Shown piece by piece: positions 49,065 through 60,690 of a stretch of 64,000 bases of DNA. The stretch is from positions 50,555,001 through 50,619,000 of the forward strand of contig CM045731.1 of NCBI GenBank assembly GCA_024760905.1, in the 5' to 3' direction. The DNA is from Plotosus lineatus. Its lineage: Eukaryota; Chordata; Actinopteri; Siluriformes; Plotosidae. Position 1 is the first letter of the stretch. Every line of letters begins with the position of its first letter. The position numbers and the translations under genes were made by a program. The notes beneath the pieces are model-generated. The model searched no databases, was not told where the DNA came from, and saw nothing but the letters and a program-made list of their open reading frames with translations.

Positions 49065-50045
49065 GCTATGCTGATTGGCTGTTATGCATCATAATGCCGA
49101 TTGGCTGTTCAAGCTTTAGCAAGAATTTGAGGTGTGCTGACATCTGAGAATATATACTAAGATGGTTTTTGAAAGCAGTGACTGGGACCATCACTGGCCT
49201 CCTGAAAGAAATTATAAGTTCATTGTGTGGTTGAATCTGGAGTCCTCAGTGTATATGAAGAGTACTGCATCAATTCTTTTTGCCTATGAAAGCACACTTG
49301 CAAAGCTCTCTGCCTGCCATCATACATCACACCCAGGTGGCCGTCCTGCACTACAGGCTAAAACTAAGCGAATCAGCAGGAAACAGAGCCCAAGCGAGAG
49401 CAGAATTAAAGTGAAAAGGAAATGAAACTGGGTTTATAAAAACGCAATGCACGTGCCTTACTTAATTTGATTTGCTCATCCTGTGTGCAACCGCAGCCTG
49501 CGACATGAAGTAAACAGTCCTGACCCCGCTGCTAATCAAATTCATATTCCTCCATAAAACAATGCATGAACCTTTCCCTCTAAAACAAATACTTTCTTCT
49601 CTATGATCTTTTTGCAGGAGGAACTCAGTGACAGCACTGACAGCTAGCATGTCCCTATAGGTTTGAGTCTCTCTCATTCAGATGGTGTCTATTCAACTGT
49701 TACCTGAGAGACACGATATCAGGGAGCTGTCTATGAGCTGCCACCAAACTAACTGAGTAATCAAACAGTCAGACGGGAGTGAATAACAGTTTCCCTTTTC
49801 CAGCATGTGTTTTCGAGAACCAGACTGTTTTCCACAGGTTTAAAATCCAATTCGATATAGAAATGTCACATGCACATCCTGTGTTTCCATCACCCTGCTT
49901 AAAACTATATTTATTTAAAAAAATAATAATAATAATAAAAACACAAAAACTTGAGTTCTAGATTCTAGGCTTGTCAGCATACGTTTTTTTTGGAAGAAGC
50001 TATATTCGGGAAACTATCAGGATTAATCTTATAATTGTCATCTAT
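49065..50045. other. unassigned; unique AT/GC-mixed block at 49360-49560
   Basis: 49360-49560 is repeat-free with paired homeodomain-like cores (cttaatttgatttgctcatc and gctgctaatcaaattcatat). It may be regulatory; no exon is seen. Confidence 0.3.
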
Positions 50046-50049
50046 CCAT

Positions 50050-50320
50050 CCTTTTCCACTTATCGGAGGTCAAATCAAAGAGGCATGAAGTCTAGAAGCG
50101 AAACTCAGGCTTCCCTCTCCCCAGCAACACTCTAACTTTTCCTGGATATCCCAAGGCGTTCCCAGGCCAAGAAGGGTATATAATCTCTCCAGCAAAGTCT
50201 GTGTTTGCCCTGGAGCCTCATTCTATTCAGATGTGTCCAAAACACCTCTTTAGAGTGGAGACCAGGAGACATTCTAATCAGATGCCTGAACCACCTCAAC
50301 TGACTTTCACTATGTAGGTT
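50050..50320 (-). pseudogene. LINE ORF C-terminal fragment (second LINE family)
   Basis: The minus-strand translation reads SQLRWFRHLIRMSPGLHSKE, then RLCWRDYIPFLAWERLGIS. This is the common fish LINE C-terminus with LRWFGHLIRMPPG and RWRDY-LAWERLG motifs, related to but distinct from the RTE copy at 27698. In-frame stops follow LGISRKS. Only this end is present. Confidence 0.7.
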
Positions 50321-50655
50321 CTTCTGTCCACATCCTTCTGTTTGTGCACTGGTAAGAAATGAAACACTTCATACACCATCCTCCAGCACTCCTCCCCACA
50401 TCAGTCAGAGAAACAAACGAACAGAGCATAAAGAAACTGAGCTGCACGAAAACCAGAAAATGCTGGAAGCATTTTTAAAAGATACATTAATTATTAAGCT
50501 CATATGAGGTAATTTTCAAACAATCTGATAAAATATTTAGCAAATTTGCAATAAAAACATTTTCACATTTAAATCTTTTGACATAAAATTAAAAGCAAGT
50601 TCTTGTTGAAAAGGGGGGTGCCAAAGTGAAATGGAAACTCCATTACAAAGTATTA

Positions 50656-51080
50656 CAGTGATCCCTCGCTACTTCTTGTTTCAGTTTCTGCGACTTCAGT
50701 GCATCGCGGATTTTTAAAAAATATTAATCAAAAATTTTAAAAATAAAGAAATGAAGGAACAATAGGGGAAAAGATAAGGAAAATGCCACAAAACAAGGCC
50801 AATTATGAAAAAAAAAACAACACAAAACTATTTACATTTTTATGTGAGGTGCGCATCTGTGTATGCGTGCGCGTCTGTATGTGTGTATTTACATTTTATT
50901 TACATCTTATGTATTATTTTTGAATGTTTAATTGTTATTATAAGCATTTATAGCATTTATAGCATTGAATATGCATTTATTGATATTATATACACATATA
51001 CATGTACGCATGCGTCAGTCAGGGGGGGTCGATCCTACTTTGCAGAAATCGGCGGCCGTGGGGGGGGCCTAAAGCCATTG
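50656..51080 (+). mobile_element. Tigger-A copy, right end lost
   Basis: It starts cagtgatccctcgctacttc after TA (50654-50655) and follows the 11724-12210 copy throughout (aacaaggccaattatgaaaa, gtgaggtgcgcatctgtgta, catgtacgcatgcgtcagtc). The expected gagggatccctg right terminus is absent. Confidence 0.75.
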
Positions 51081-51129
51081 AAATTACATAGAACTTTTAC
51101 CGATTACAATGCCCACCTAAAGTGACTCC

Positions 51130-51385
51130 AGAGTGACTGGGTGGTTGAGGGGTTTGGTTAAGGGTGTCGGTAAAGAGCTCCTCACCGGTGAGAGGCATGT
51201 AAAAGAACCATTGCTGACTTTCGTAAAGCGTAGGCTGCATAACTGTCAGCGTGTTTCTGCCACTTGCTAATGGGCTGTGTCAGGAAAGGCATCCGATATA
51301 AAAAGCTATGTCAAATGAAACATACGAATCAGATGATTCGCTGTGGCGACTCCTGGAAAAAAGGGAGGAAAGCCGAAAGGAGGAG
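51130..51385 (+). repeat. SINE-B copy with degraded head
   Basis: It retains gagaggcatgtaaaagaacc, gtcagcgtgtttctgccact and the RTE-like tail agatgattcgctgtggcgac followed by aaagccgaaaggaggagaag. The tRNA head is shortened. Confidence 0.8.
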
Positions 51386-51455
51386 AAGAAGAAGGTGAAG
51401 AAGGAGAAGGAGAAGAAGAAGGTGAAGAAGGAGAAGAAGAAGACGACGACGACAT
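51386..51455. repeat. GAAGAAGG(A/T)-type purine microsatellite
   Basis: Repeats of gaagaaggtgaagaaggaga extend directly from the SINE-B tail, so the tail probably seeded the expansion. Confidence 0.8.
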
Positions 51456-51459
51456 CTTT

Positions 51460-53815
51460 TTCCCAGACAACAGTCTGCTGATTCTGCTCCAGAGTCTGGT
51501 TTAGAGGCCATTTCACACTTCACAAAGCTGGGCCGTTATCAAGAACCCCTCCTAATCGTCTCTCCCATCAGCCAGTTCTGTATGCATGCCTCAACCTTGC
51601 CAACTTCACCTCATTTGGCCTTCAAAGCAAACTCATTTTATGGACATGCTAAGCCGTGTCATATGACAGAAGATTTTTTTTTTATTATTCACCGAGAGGC
51701 ATTCATAAGCTACAAGTTTGCCTTGCCCAAGCTTTAGGGGATTACATCAGTTACAGCAGATTATTTGTCTTCCAAATACAGTCATCTGAAATGATGGAGC
51801 AATACAAGACTCTACCTTGGCCCTTCCACACAAAACACAGATTTGTCAAAATTTTACAGCTTCCTTACCTTCTGTCAGTAGGTGACAAAGTCATAATGTT
51901 TATGGAAAATGTCCCTGGATTAAATGGGCCAAAACAAACAAACAAAAAAGTGTGCCAAATGTTTTCTCCAATTTTTCTCCGTAATTGTGTTATGGACCAT
52001 TCCAACCAATCAGTCAGTTCTTACTTATCCCACAGCAGCGACCTACCCACATTGTTTTAGACTACCGGCCATGCAACGCCAGGGGTGGTGAAAAACTCTC
52101 AAAAGATAACACTATCACCCACTGTTGTATGCGTGATCTCTCAGATGCCGAGGATTGGAGTGTATCCCTGTGAAGAACATGGAAAAATGTTTCCCTCCCA
52201 CTCTGACACCACAGCCAAATCTTGCTGTCTTGGCTGTGGCATCATAACTTGTACCATTTCCTGATGATGTAACAAAACTTTTTTTGTCAGTATACACTGT
52301 ATATATTTTAACAATGCACTTCATGTGTCCTTTATGCTGTCATGTTTTTTTTTTCTGAATCCTACCACCTGCTGCACTACACACATCAGCTTGCACTAGT
52401 TTGCCTAATTTATGTGCATGGATGATGAACAAAATGTACTTAATCAGGGCAACACTCATTTAAGGAAAACCTCAAAAATCTCAGAAGGACTGTATGAAAC
52501 TTTCAGATTTCTCAGTCTAGCTTAACAAACACAATATGTCACCTGGTTCGCTCTTCTACCTACCACCGGAAAGAGACAACAACCACAGCTGAAAAACAAA
52601 CAATGTACTACCTCAGAGTCTCATAGAGATAAATAATAAATATGGACGAGCAGAACCCATAAACTTGTTTGTGTTTGTATGAATGAATTTAGATCAATCA
52701 CTAGATAATTTGCTGTCACATCTTAGCCTAGTCAGTTTCCGAGCAACCGCAACTGTAGGTTTGGCAGCACATGGGGTTTTCGATTGTCTAACGGGTTAGC
52801 TAATGGATTTTATGGGCTGTCCATTTCTGGATATGTATATATTGAATGTGAAATGTGAAGAAACAAAATGACGCATCAGTAAAAATCAAGTCCCGTTTTC
52901 ATTACAAGCATCCAGATATCCTTATTAAATCCTCTGAGCAAGGTGTGATTAGTGAAAGTTCACATGACTAAGTACTCTAATCCTTTCGATGCAGTCAGCT
53001 TGCCTGTTTTTAAAACTTTACTGCAATACAACACTTTCCACTAAATCTCTATCAGTTCAATTCTGCTTCATTGTGACTTTTTGCTTTCTTTACTGTTAAG
53101 TACACACTTAAAGGCTGAGCCTTTGAGATCAGAACGACCCCGGCGATGAGAAAATGGCCTGTCTGAGTGCTGGCCCAGCACCTCAGTAACACAGAAGGCT
53201 GAGAATCAGCACTTTTAAACTTTTAGCTTCTTCAGGGCTTCAAACTATGTTCAATGTAGGACGAGGTTCTAGAATATAGACGGAACTAGAGATTAGGAGT
53301 ACGGGCAGTGCTGATTATTACACACAATAGCAGTGTTGAGGCTGACATAACATGAAGCGTCATTCCAAGCACTTCCGTTTTATCCGTCCTCAAGTCAGGA
53401 GAATAAGTCTATGAGTCTTTTATGTGTCTTTAACTTGTAGCTCTATTTTCTTGAACTGCTGCCAAAAGAACACAAGGGAGCATGTCAGAATGCTAGGTTT
53501 TGCGCTTTTGGCTTTATTTATTTAATGCTGACTGTGCTTTGCTTTTCTGTTTAACAGTCCTGTGATTGATGAAGACTGGTATATGCATAACAATCACTCC
53601 ACCTGGTTACTTACCCTCAGCAGAATCCCAACGCATCGAGAGACAAAACGCTTTTTTAAGCATTGATTACATTCAGCCGAGAAAGCTAATGGACCAGTTT
53701 CTTAGCCAGCATAACCCACATGTACTGACATGCAGCGGATTCTAGGAGATGGGAGAAACTGGAAAGTAACAACAGCTGTAAGAACATTTTGTAGGTTGGA
53801 GAGTTCTTGAAGGGT
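51460..53815. other. unassigned sequence
   Basis: No exon or known repeat body. The 134-codon plus-strand frame at 51656-52060 has no recognisable motif. Confidence 0.4.
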
Positions 53816-53926
53816 ACAGCATTGGATCAAATGTATTTGTGATTTTACAAGATAGCGGACATAAACAAACAATCGACTCGCATTTTCAATTGAGTAATTA
53901 TAACAGAAAACATTAAAATTCCTACC

Positions 53927-54385
53927 TCAATACTTGGTCAGCGCTCCTTTACATCGAACACAGGCAAGCATTCGTCTAGGAAGGGATGAATATAGATTCC
54001 TCACATAATCCAATGTGATATTTGTCCAGATGGTGTTAATTTCATGAAACAGTTCATCTTGTGTTTTTATGTTCGTGGCTCTGTTTTTCAGTGAATGCTT
54101 CATTTTCAACCAAATATTTTCCATAATGTTGAGATCGGGAGACTGGGCCGGCCAGAGCATTCCATGAATATTGTTTTGAATTTTGTACTCCTGTGTAATA
54201 CGAGCCCGATGGACAGGGTGTGTCATCTTGGAACCTGTACGATCTGTCCCTGAAATGACGGGCTAATACTGGCCACAGATTGTTTTCCAGGATGTCAATG
54301 TATTTTGACAGCACTTATGTTACCATCGACCTGGCACAAAGTCCGCACACCATACCAAGTGATACAACCCCACACCATAACAGAC
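53927..54385 (-). pseudogene. Tc1 transposase C-terminal half
   Basis: In order: MVWGCITWYG, VDGNISAVKYIDILENNLWP, FQDDTPC (second catalytic aspartate region), a frameshift, then HRARITQEYKIQNNIHGMLW and PAQSPDLNIMENIWLKMKHS with the catalytic glutamate in the SPDLN-ENIW motif. It ends near RMLACVRCKGALTKY. The first catalytic aspartate and helix-turn-helix are absent. Confidence 0.85.
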
Positions 54386-54393
54386 AACTTATG

Positions 54394-54430
<37 letters not shown>

Positions 54431-54433
<3 letters not shown>

Positions 54434-54742
54434 TGATTGATTGATTAACTGTTTGGGTTTTTACACCCGAGCCTAGCGGCTCATCAGGCCGGTGCTTATC
54501 CCTGGTTTCCGTAGCGTGAAGCAATCAGGAGTTGAACTCCTCCAGGATGGGACGCTAGTCCATCGCAGGTTACCTTCCCAGTACATTTTTACTGGTACCC
54601 ATTTATACTGCTGAGTGAACAGAGGCACACTTGTGGTTGAGACCTTGCCCAGGGGTCTTGGCACAGTGAGGGTCTCAGTGGGATTTGAACTCACAACCTC
54701 CCGATCATGAGCCCAACACTCTAACCACTATGCCACCGGCTC
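54431..54742 (-). repeat. SINE-C copy inside Tc1
   Basis: Reverse orientation of the 29174-29473 copy: ttttacacccgagcctagcg, gctcatcaggccggtgctta, gggacgctagtccatcgcag, and the head with gggatttgaactcacaacct. Next to (TA)n at 54397-54430, with attgattgattgatt at the tail. Flanks tatgtat on both sides may be the target duplication. Confidence 0.85.
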
Positions 54743-55074
54743 CACATATGTATATAAATAAACAGCTTTCCAGTGTTGATTAACAGTTCGTCAGTGCCTT
54801 GTTGTTTTAGATCTACCATCAATTGTTTCATTACACTGTCAATCTCCGTCGATCTGGGACCCATTGTGTGTTTTGGTCCGTCTGCTATGACCTATTTGGC
54901 AGATGACAACATTGTGACATCATACTGAAGTAGAATACTACGCGCGTCTATGGTTAAAATTTCACAAAGTTTTGTCGATGGTAAAGGTTTTAATTTATTA
55001 TTTGACTTTTTGTGTTTGCTTCTAAATTTCATGCATTGAAGTGATTTCGCGAATACTTTTGATCCAATGCTGTA

Positions 55075-56435
55075 GGAAATGAAGGCTAAAATAGGTACAG
55101 CCTGAGAAATTCCACTCGGTTCATCTTTAATTGTGAAGCTTAAAAATTCTCGATAGAGCTTTACTTGTCTAATTAATGGCTGGCAAGATGCCCTTGGTGG
55201 CAGGATTCTGAAGGGTAAATTTTATGCTGACTTAACAATGATAGTGGATAGAATCTTAATTAGCCATGAAGGATATTTGCATGCGTCTTCTGCCCAAGTT
55301 CTGAGAGTGATATTGATTGTATGAGCTAACAGATACAGACTTAAGCTTAGCAGAAAATTTCAACAATAAGCAATGACACAATATGGGCAAAAAAATCGAT
55401 ACAAATCAGACGTTGTTTTACATCTTATGGGTAAGGGCATAGGGCTTGTTGAGACAAGCCAAGGTCATTATTTCCTTGTTCAAACAGATCTTTGGGTGTT
55501 TGGCAGGACCTTTCAAACCCATTAACTAGTGCACCAGAGGAACCCCAGTTATTCATTAATTCATCCAATGTAATTAGCTACCCAGTCATTCTTGGGGATT
55601 CGGAGCACTATGGCTGCATGAGCATCTAGAACTAATTAGTGTCAAGTTGCTATTCAACAGCAGCAAACCTTAGAATTGCACACCCGTCAGTGCACTTTCT
55701 TTTGCCTGTCCCTGTTTGCCGTTTGGAAGAACTATGAATAATGATTAACAGCAATCATTTTTGGAAAGGTTGACAATTCAGTAGACATTCACTTCCTTTC
55801 ACCAACCTTTCCAAAAATGAAAGGAAGTGACTGGCTATTGAATTGTGATTGGATCTTCCAGGATATAGTATACATTATACACTTTACCATTCAGTAAATA
55901 TACAGTGTATATACTGAATATTTGTAGGCAACTGACAATCACAGGGAAAACTTTTCAGATTTTCAAACCACCTATCAACCCACAAGCGCAATAGTTGGGC
56001 TCAAGCCTGAATACAATGCTTTCAAAAGCCTTATATGTAGACATCTACCAAATTTCCCAAATTATCCCACAAGTGTTCAGTGGGACAAAGATCAGGGCTC
56101 TGTGCAGTCCACTTGAGTTATTTCTATCCACACAATCATCAGAAAACCAGTAACTACAAGCATTTTATCTTACTAGAAATCATTTGGTCCTCTTGGCTCC
56201 ACTTAATCCTACTATGCTCATAGGGTGGCTGACTCTAAACAAAGGCAAAGTTCACCCCCGAACAACTCGCTGATCCATATGAATTTTGAATTTAAACTGT
56301 AATAAATTGCAACCCAAACATGGTTGAAAACCATAAATAAATATGTAATTTTATTTGTAGATTTTAAAATAATACTGTTTGAAATCAATCCTGAAATGAT
56401 GTGTGTTCCTGATATTGTAACTCAAATGATGACTC
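55075..56435. other. unassigned; interleaved inverted repeats at 55756-55846, SINE-A scrap at 56206-56285
   Basis: No exon found. The 56206-56285 stretch (ctactatgctcatagggtgg, cccgaacaactcgctgatcc) is a decayed SINE-A tail in reverse. Confidence 0.4.
55756..55846. repeat. interleaved inverted repeats (A-B-A'-B' order)
   Basis: catttttggaaaggttg (55756-55772) is exactly complementary to caacctttccaaaaatg (55803-55819). The next 28 bases (55773-55800) are complementary at 24 positions to 55819-55846. The two stems cross instead of nesting, the topology of an H-type pseudoknot if transcribed. It may be a template-switch scar rather than a functional RNA. Confidence 0.75.
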
Positions 56436-56439
56436 ACCA

Positions 56440-56756
56440 GATAAAGCATCTCATCCTACTATTAGGGTGGATTAGATGGAGGCTGAAGCCCATTTCAACT
56501 AGGGTACACCCTAAACAGCTCATCGTACCATCGCAGGGAAACCCATACACAACCATTCACACTCACACAGGGGAAATCTGAAACAGCCAATTAGCCTGAC
56601 ATGTATGTCTTCGGACTGTGGGAAGAAACCAGAGCACCTGCAGAAAACCCACACAAGCACAGGGAGAACATACAAACTCCACATAGAGATGGCTGAGCCC
56701 AGGACCTTCTCGCTATAAGGCAGAATACCGACCACTACATCACCATGCTGTGTCTT
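56440..56756 (-). repeat. SINE-A, near full length
   Basis: Tail tcatcctactattagggtgg, then acccatacacaaccattcac, gacatgtatgtcttcggact, cacagggagaacatacaaac and head cccaggaccttctcgctata. Good preservation of the body. Confidence 0.8.
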
Positions 56757-56759
56757 GCG

Positions 56760-57769
56760 AGTTTTATACTGCGATAAAGCTGATAGCCATGATCATATTG
56801 GTCACAACTAAGAATCATACAAAGGTTCCAGATTGTTTAATCTCTGAGGACACTGAGGAGTACTCACACTGAGGTGTTCATATTGGGTCTTTGATGATGA
56901 ATGTGTGTTTAGAAAGAACAACTACAAGGCCTGAAAAACTATATTCTCGCTATTATATCATCCTATGCCTTTCTTCTGGCCCTCTTCACTTGGCAAACAG
57001 GAAGACTTCTTGTCTTTCAGAACCAAAATTGAGTATTATTTCCCCAAAGAACATTCCCCCTTATTTCATACTGTGATTTTCTCCAAATGATTATTCAGCT
57101 TTCAAACCATAGGTTCCTCAGAGCGGTGTTATTTTTGTTTGACAAGGACCCTCTTCGTGCCGTTTTTATTGATGCACCTCATGCTTCTGCTCCACTTCAG
57201 ACACAATGAGAGTGATGAATCCGTTTCACTCCCATCATTTACAATTCGAGCTTTGAGGGAAAGTTAATCAGACGACAGGAAGAACCGAACAACAGTATGA
57301 AAAAAGAAAAAAAGCCCCTGCTCTCCTATTTCATGACATTTAAATAGGTTGGTGGTTTAAAAGGAATGGGGTGAAAAGGGTGAAAAATGATCCCCTCTGA
57401 GATGTGGCCAATTTAATTCAGGACATCAGTTCTACTGAATAAAAATGCTTGGTCTACATTTTTAAGTATTTTGATAACAACTAATCTGTTGACTATAAAA
57501 ACAAGGTTTTTAAAAAAAAAAAAAAAAAAAAAACATAACAACATGTCGTGGCCGCATACCGGCACACCGTATATAATTCTTACAATTCATGTCCTGTATT
57601 TGTGACACACTTGGCGGATCTTACTTCACTCCCTCAAAAATGGTTGTTAATAAAATAGCAAGAAAGGGTAAACTCAGGGGGTTTTGTGACTTTTACTCTG
57701 CAAGACAACTGACCATGCAATTTCGACAGATTAAAAAGAAATAGTTTGGAGAAATACACACATCATATA
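56760..57769. other. unassigned sequence with a poly-A tract
   Basis: An A run lies at 57511-57532. 57120-57290 is high-complexity. No exon identified. Confidence 0.4.
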
Positions 57770-57771
57770 TA

Positions 57772-58334
57772 CAGTTGGCCCCCTACTTATGAACGCCCCT
57801 GGGTACAAAACAATTTTCCTATGTTTACGTTCCAGGGATACGAAAACAACCTCCTCTTGCGCCATTCAAACGCGCCGATCAAAATTTCACACGATGCGCG
57901 AGTTGCTCTCTCATTGGCTGTCTCCCAACATCCCACCCTGCTGGCCTCCCATTGGCAAGGAGGGATGACGCAGCTGAAGTTCCTGTACCCATACTTCCTG
58001 TTTGTCCCACGCATGAAGGAGAGTTGACTGTTGGCTTGTTTTAAGATTGATCATGCAGTGTTATATTTCGTTATCACCAAAACCCCTCTATAATCGGGAC
58101 GATATTGAACCAGAAGGAGACCTTAAAGCGGAAATACAGTGACGGAGGCGATTATTTCGGCACGATATTAAAGCAGAGTGCTCCGTGGGAGATGACCTCC
58201 GATCTCGCAAGGAAGCAAGTTAATATTGAATGAGGACCTCAGATCTTTCAAATACGTACTGTAATTCCGCTTTAAATAAATAAAACATCCTGTCCATTTA
58301 AACATTTAAATAGAATTGTTCCGTCAGCTGTTGC

Positions 58335-58380
<46 letters not shown>

Positions 58381-58612
58381 AGAGATAGAGACAGAAGGAG
58401 GCTTAACACTTTAGTTTTTAGTTTAGTTTTTTAAGTTGTTTAATTCAGTAAATGTTTAATAAATGTGGCGCATCCCTCAAGGAATCAAGTTAAAGTTGAG
58501 TTTGGACCTCCGATCTGTCAAGCAGGGAATGCGCTTTAAAATGCTCCAGGCGTCCTGCTTGTGGGCATGGCCCGCAGCACCACAATGAACATTTAATGTG
58601 TATACGTACTGT

Positions 58613-58662
<50 letters not shown>

Positions 58663-58663
58663 C

Positions 58664-58707
<44 letters not shown>

Positions 58708-58955
58708 GGTGTGTGTGCGTGTGTGTGCGCACGCGTGTGTGTTAATAAAAAATGTTTAATAATGGTTTAATTAATAAATATGTTAATAAAATAGTTTAAT
58801 ATGTTAATAAAATGTTTAAATGGTTTAATAAATCATTTTATTTTACTTTTAACACATATTTCATACCAAATTGGTGTACTTTTATAATTTTTAAAGGGTT
58901 TATGGGGTAGTCTTGGGAGCCTTGAAACGAATCAGGTGTTTAACATGTAAACACA
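57772..58955. mobile_element. Tigger-like element, right terminus lost, with embedded microsatellites
   Basis: It starts cagttggccccctacttatg after TA (57770-57771). Near the right end, agggtttatggggtagtctt and gggagccttgaaacgaatca match the sub-terminal part of such Tigger elements, but the final terminal repeat is missing. The interior has two related segments (about 58208 and 58479, gga-tcaagtta...gacctc) and (GT)n/(GA)n tracts at 58334-58380 and 58615-58742. Confidence 0.6.
58615..58742. repeat. (TG)n tract with (CG)n core
   Basis: Long alternating TG repeat with gcgcgcgcgcg near 58655, then (GA)n, then TGTGCG. Alternating purine-pyrimidine with a CG core is prone to Z-DNA. Confidence 0.85.
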
Positions 58956-59780
58956 CAGACCTCTCCTGCAGACACACACACCTCTCCTGCAGAGCTTTAG
59001 ACAATGCTTAATCGTCCTGCTTTTCATGGGATGTCCCATGGTTGTAGCATCACTTTCTGATGATATGATCACAAAGTGTGTATTCAAAAAAATAGGTGAG
59101 GCATACACACAGTATGTAGATCATATGACACAGCATTGGTGCATTGAGACAAAAAGACAGGACAATAATTCTGGGTTGTTTGGTACACTTATTGCATGGA
59201 ACATCCCACACCAAAACACCAGTGTCGTAAATCAAGCCATCTAAATTCCTAATAAGAGAGTGCTAATCCTGTATGGTACTGCCAGGGCAATGAATTTCAA
59301 GCTCTGCTGCCAAGTCATCCATTTCACCCCTAGTGGAATGATTAATTATCTGGCAAATATACTATTTTCTGTGGTGGATCAAGAAAAAGGTCAGGGTATT
59401 TGAACCAAAAAAACCCCAACAAACAAGCCACAAACATGTTTTGCAAAATATCCTGACCCCTTCTGCTGGCCTGTCTCCATCACAGGTGGAAATTAAGACA
59501 ATATGCTGCTGGAATCTAATCCTTGTGTGACAACCTCTAGCACAGGACAGCAGTGGTTACAAGACCCTTTTACACCTTAGACTTTTCATGTTTCCCAATA
59601 GATGACACCCAAGTCATCGCGAGTGACCGGAAAGGTTTTTAATGAAACATCTGTTTTTAACCACTCATCAAAATTAAACGTTATGCAGGTTTTTATGCTG
59701 CCAAGCCTGACAGTCATCAAAGCATTCTGATTAAGAGTTAATGGCAGATACCAATTTGAGCTTATAGAGCTTTTAATGAT
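58956..59780. other. unassigned sequence
   Basis: A short duplicated cacacagacctctcctgcag/cacacacctctcctgcagag lies at 58952-58995. No gene recognised. Confidence 0.4.
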
Positions 59781-59781
59781 A

Positions 59782-59965
59782 CATTTACATTTACGGCATT
59801 TGGCAGATGCCCTTATTGAGGGCAACTTACATTTATATCTCATTTATACAGCTCCAGCTGTTGAGAGTTAATGGCCCTGCTCATGGGCCCAACAGGGGTA
59901 GCGAGATGGGGCAGGGACTGGAAACCCCAACCTTCTGATCAGTAACCATCAGTCCGATCTTTTAA
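59782..59965 (-). repeat. SINE-E (otophysan-type; gtaaatgtaaatg tail)
   Basis: On the minus strand the B-box-like gaaggttggggtttccagtc is followed by tgggcccatgagcagggcca and ttaactctcaacagctgg. It ends with gggcatctgccaaatgccgt and aaatgtaaatg. I recall this SINE as very abundant in catfish and related fish. A scrap of the same tail occurs near 46905. Confidence 0.75.
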
Positions 59966-60003
59966 CAAGACAATATTTCATGACTATATTTTTCATTCAC
60001 TTC

Positions 60004-60332
60004 CACTCAGCCACCAGCCTTGCTGCGACCCAGAATTTTGTTCAGTTTGGTGAATGTCTTGGTTGAAACTGGGGAAAACAGTGGTACAACCTGAATTTTT
60101 CCAGACCAACAAACAAACCAATACACACACTCACACCTTGGAGCAGTTTGGAACAGCCAATATGTTCAATGTGCATATTGGACTTGTGGAGGAAACCAGA
60201 GTACCCAGAGGAAATCCATGTAAGCACAGAGAGAACATGCATACTACACACACACAGACACACAGGCCCAGAACTTGAACCCAGGACCTTCTTGCTGTGA
60301 GCCAATGCGATAGCCACCAAACCACTGCGCTT
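60004..60332 (-). repeat. SINE-A copy
   Basis: Tail-side piece ccagccttgctgcgacccag, then the body cttggagcagtttggaacag, cacagagagaacatgcatac and head cccaggaccttcttgctgtg. The centre is diverged. Confidence 0.7.
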
Positions 60333-60419
60333 CTCCTGTAGTAAAAGTTTGCAAGCACATTCTATAAAAACAGTGCACTGACATGTGATGCATGGAGAAG
60401 AATCAGGCTGTAAAGTTAG

Positions 60420-60690
60420 GCTTTTAATGCAGCGTTCCTCCTTAACGTGCTGCTGCCATCATTGGGGTGCGTGTGCCAATTGAGCTGTTCTGCAGTGCAT
60501 GGGAAACAGATTGTCCTTGTGGCTCAGCATAAATCAAGAGTCGGGAAAGACAGAGAAGCTTGTGCGCCTTGTGCCTGCCAGGGAAGTGATACACTTAATT
60601 AAGTAGTGTTTGCTGAGGTGGGTGTGATTTGAAAGGCCCTTAATGGAAGAGTAATGCCACTGAAAAAACAAATCTGTAGAGGGGGATGGA
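60420..60690. promoter_or_regulatory. high-complexity block, possible conserved non-coding element
   Basis: Repeat-free, GC-balanced sequence ending in an AT-rich core with the palindrome cttaattaag (60594-60603), a homeodomain-type site. No frame or splice signals. Regulatory role is inferred from appearance only. Confidence 0.25.

Larger units (their letters stand above)
53817..55072 (-). mobile_element. Tc1-type transposon remnant containing SINE-C
   Basis: The termini cagcattggatcaaatgtat and, inverted, cagcattggatcaaaagtat are flanked by TA (53815-53816, 55073-55074). On the minus strand, near 54865, a frame begins MGPRSTEIDSVMKQLM, then the DNA-binding and first catalytic regions are missing. 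SINE-C sits at that place. Beyond it coding resumes with MVWGCITWYGVRTLCQVDGN. Confidence 0.85.

Noticed and set aside
51656..52060. 134-codon plus-strand frame
   Set aside because: No recognisable domain, no splice or promoter context, and it includes poly-T-derived FFFYY residues.
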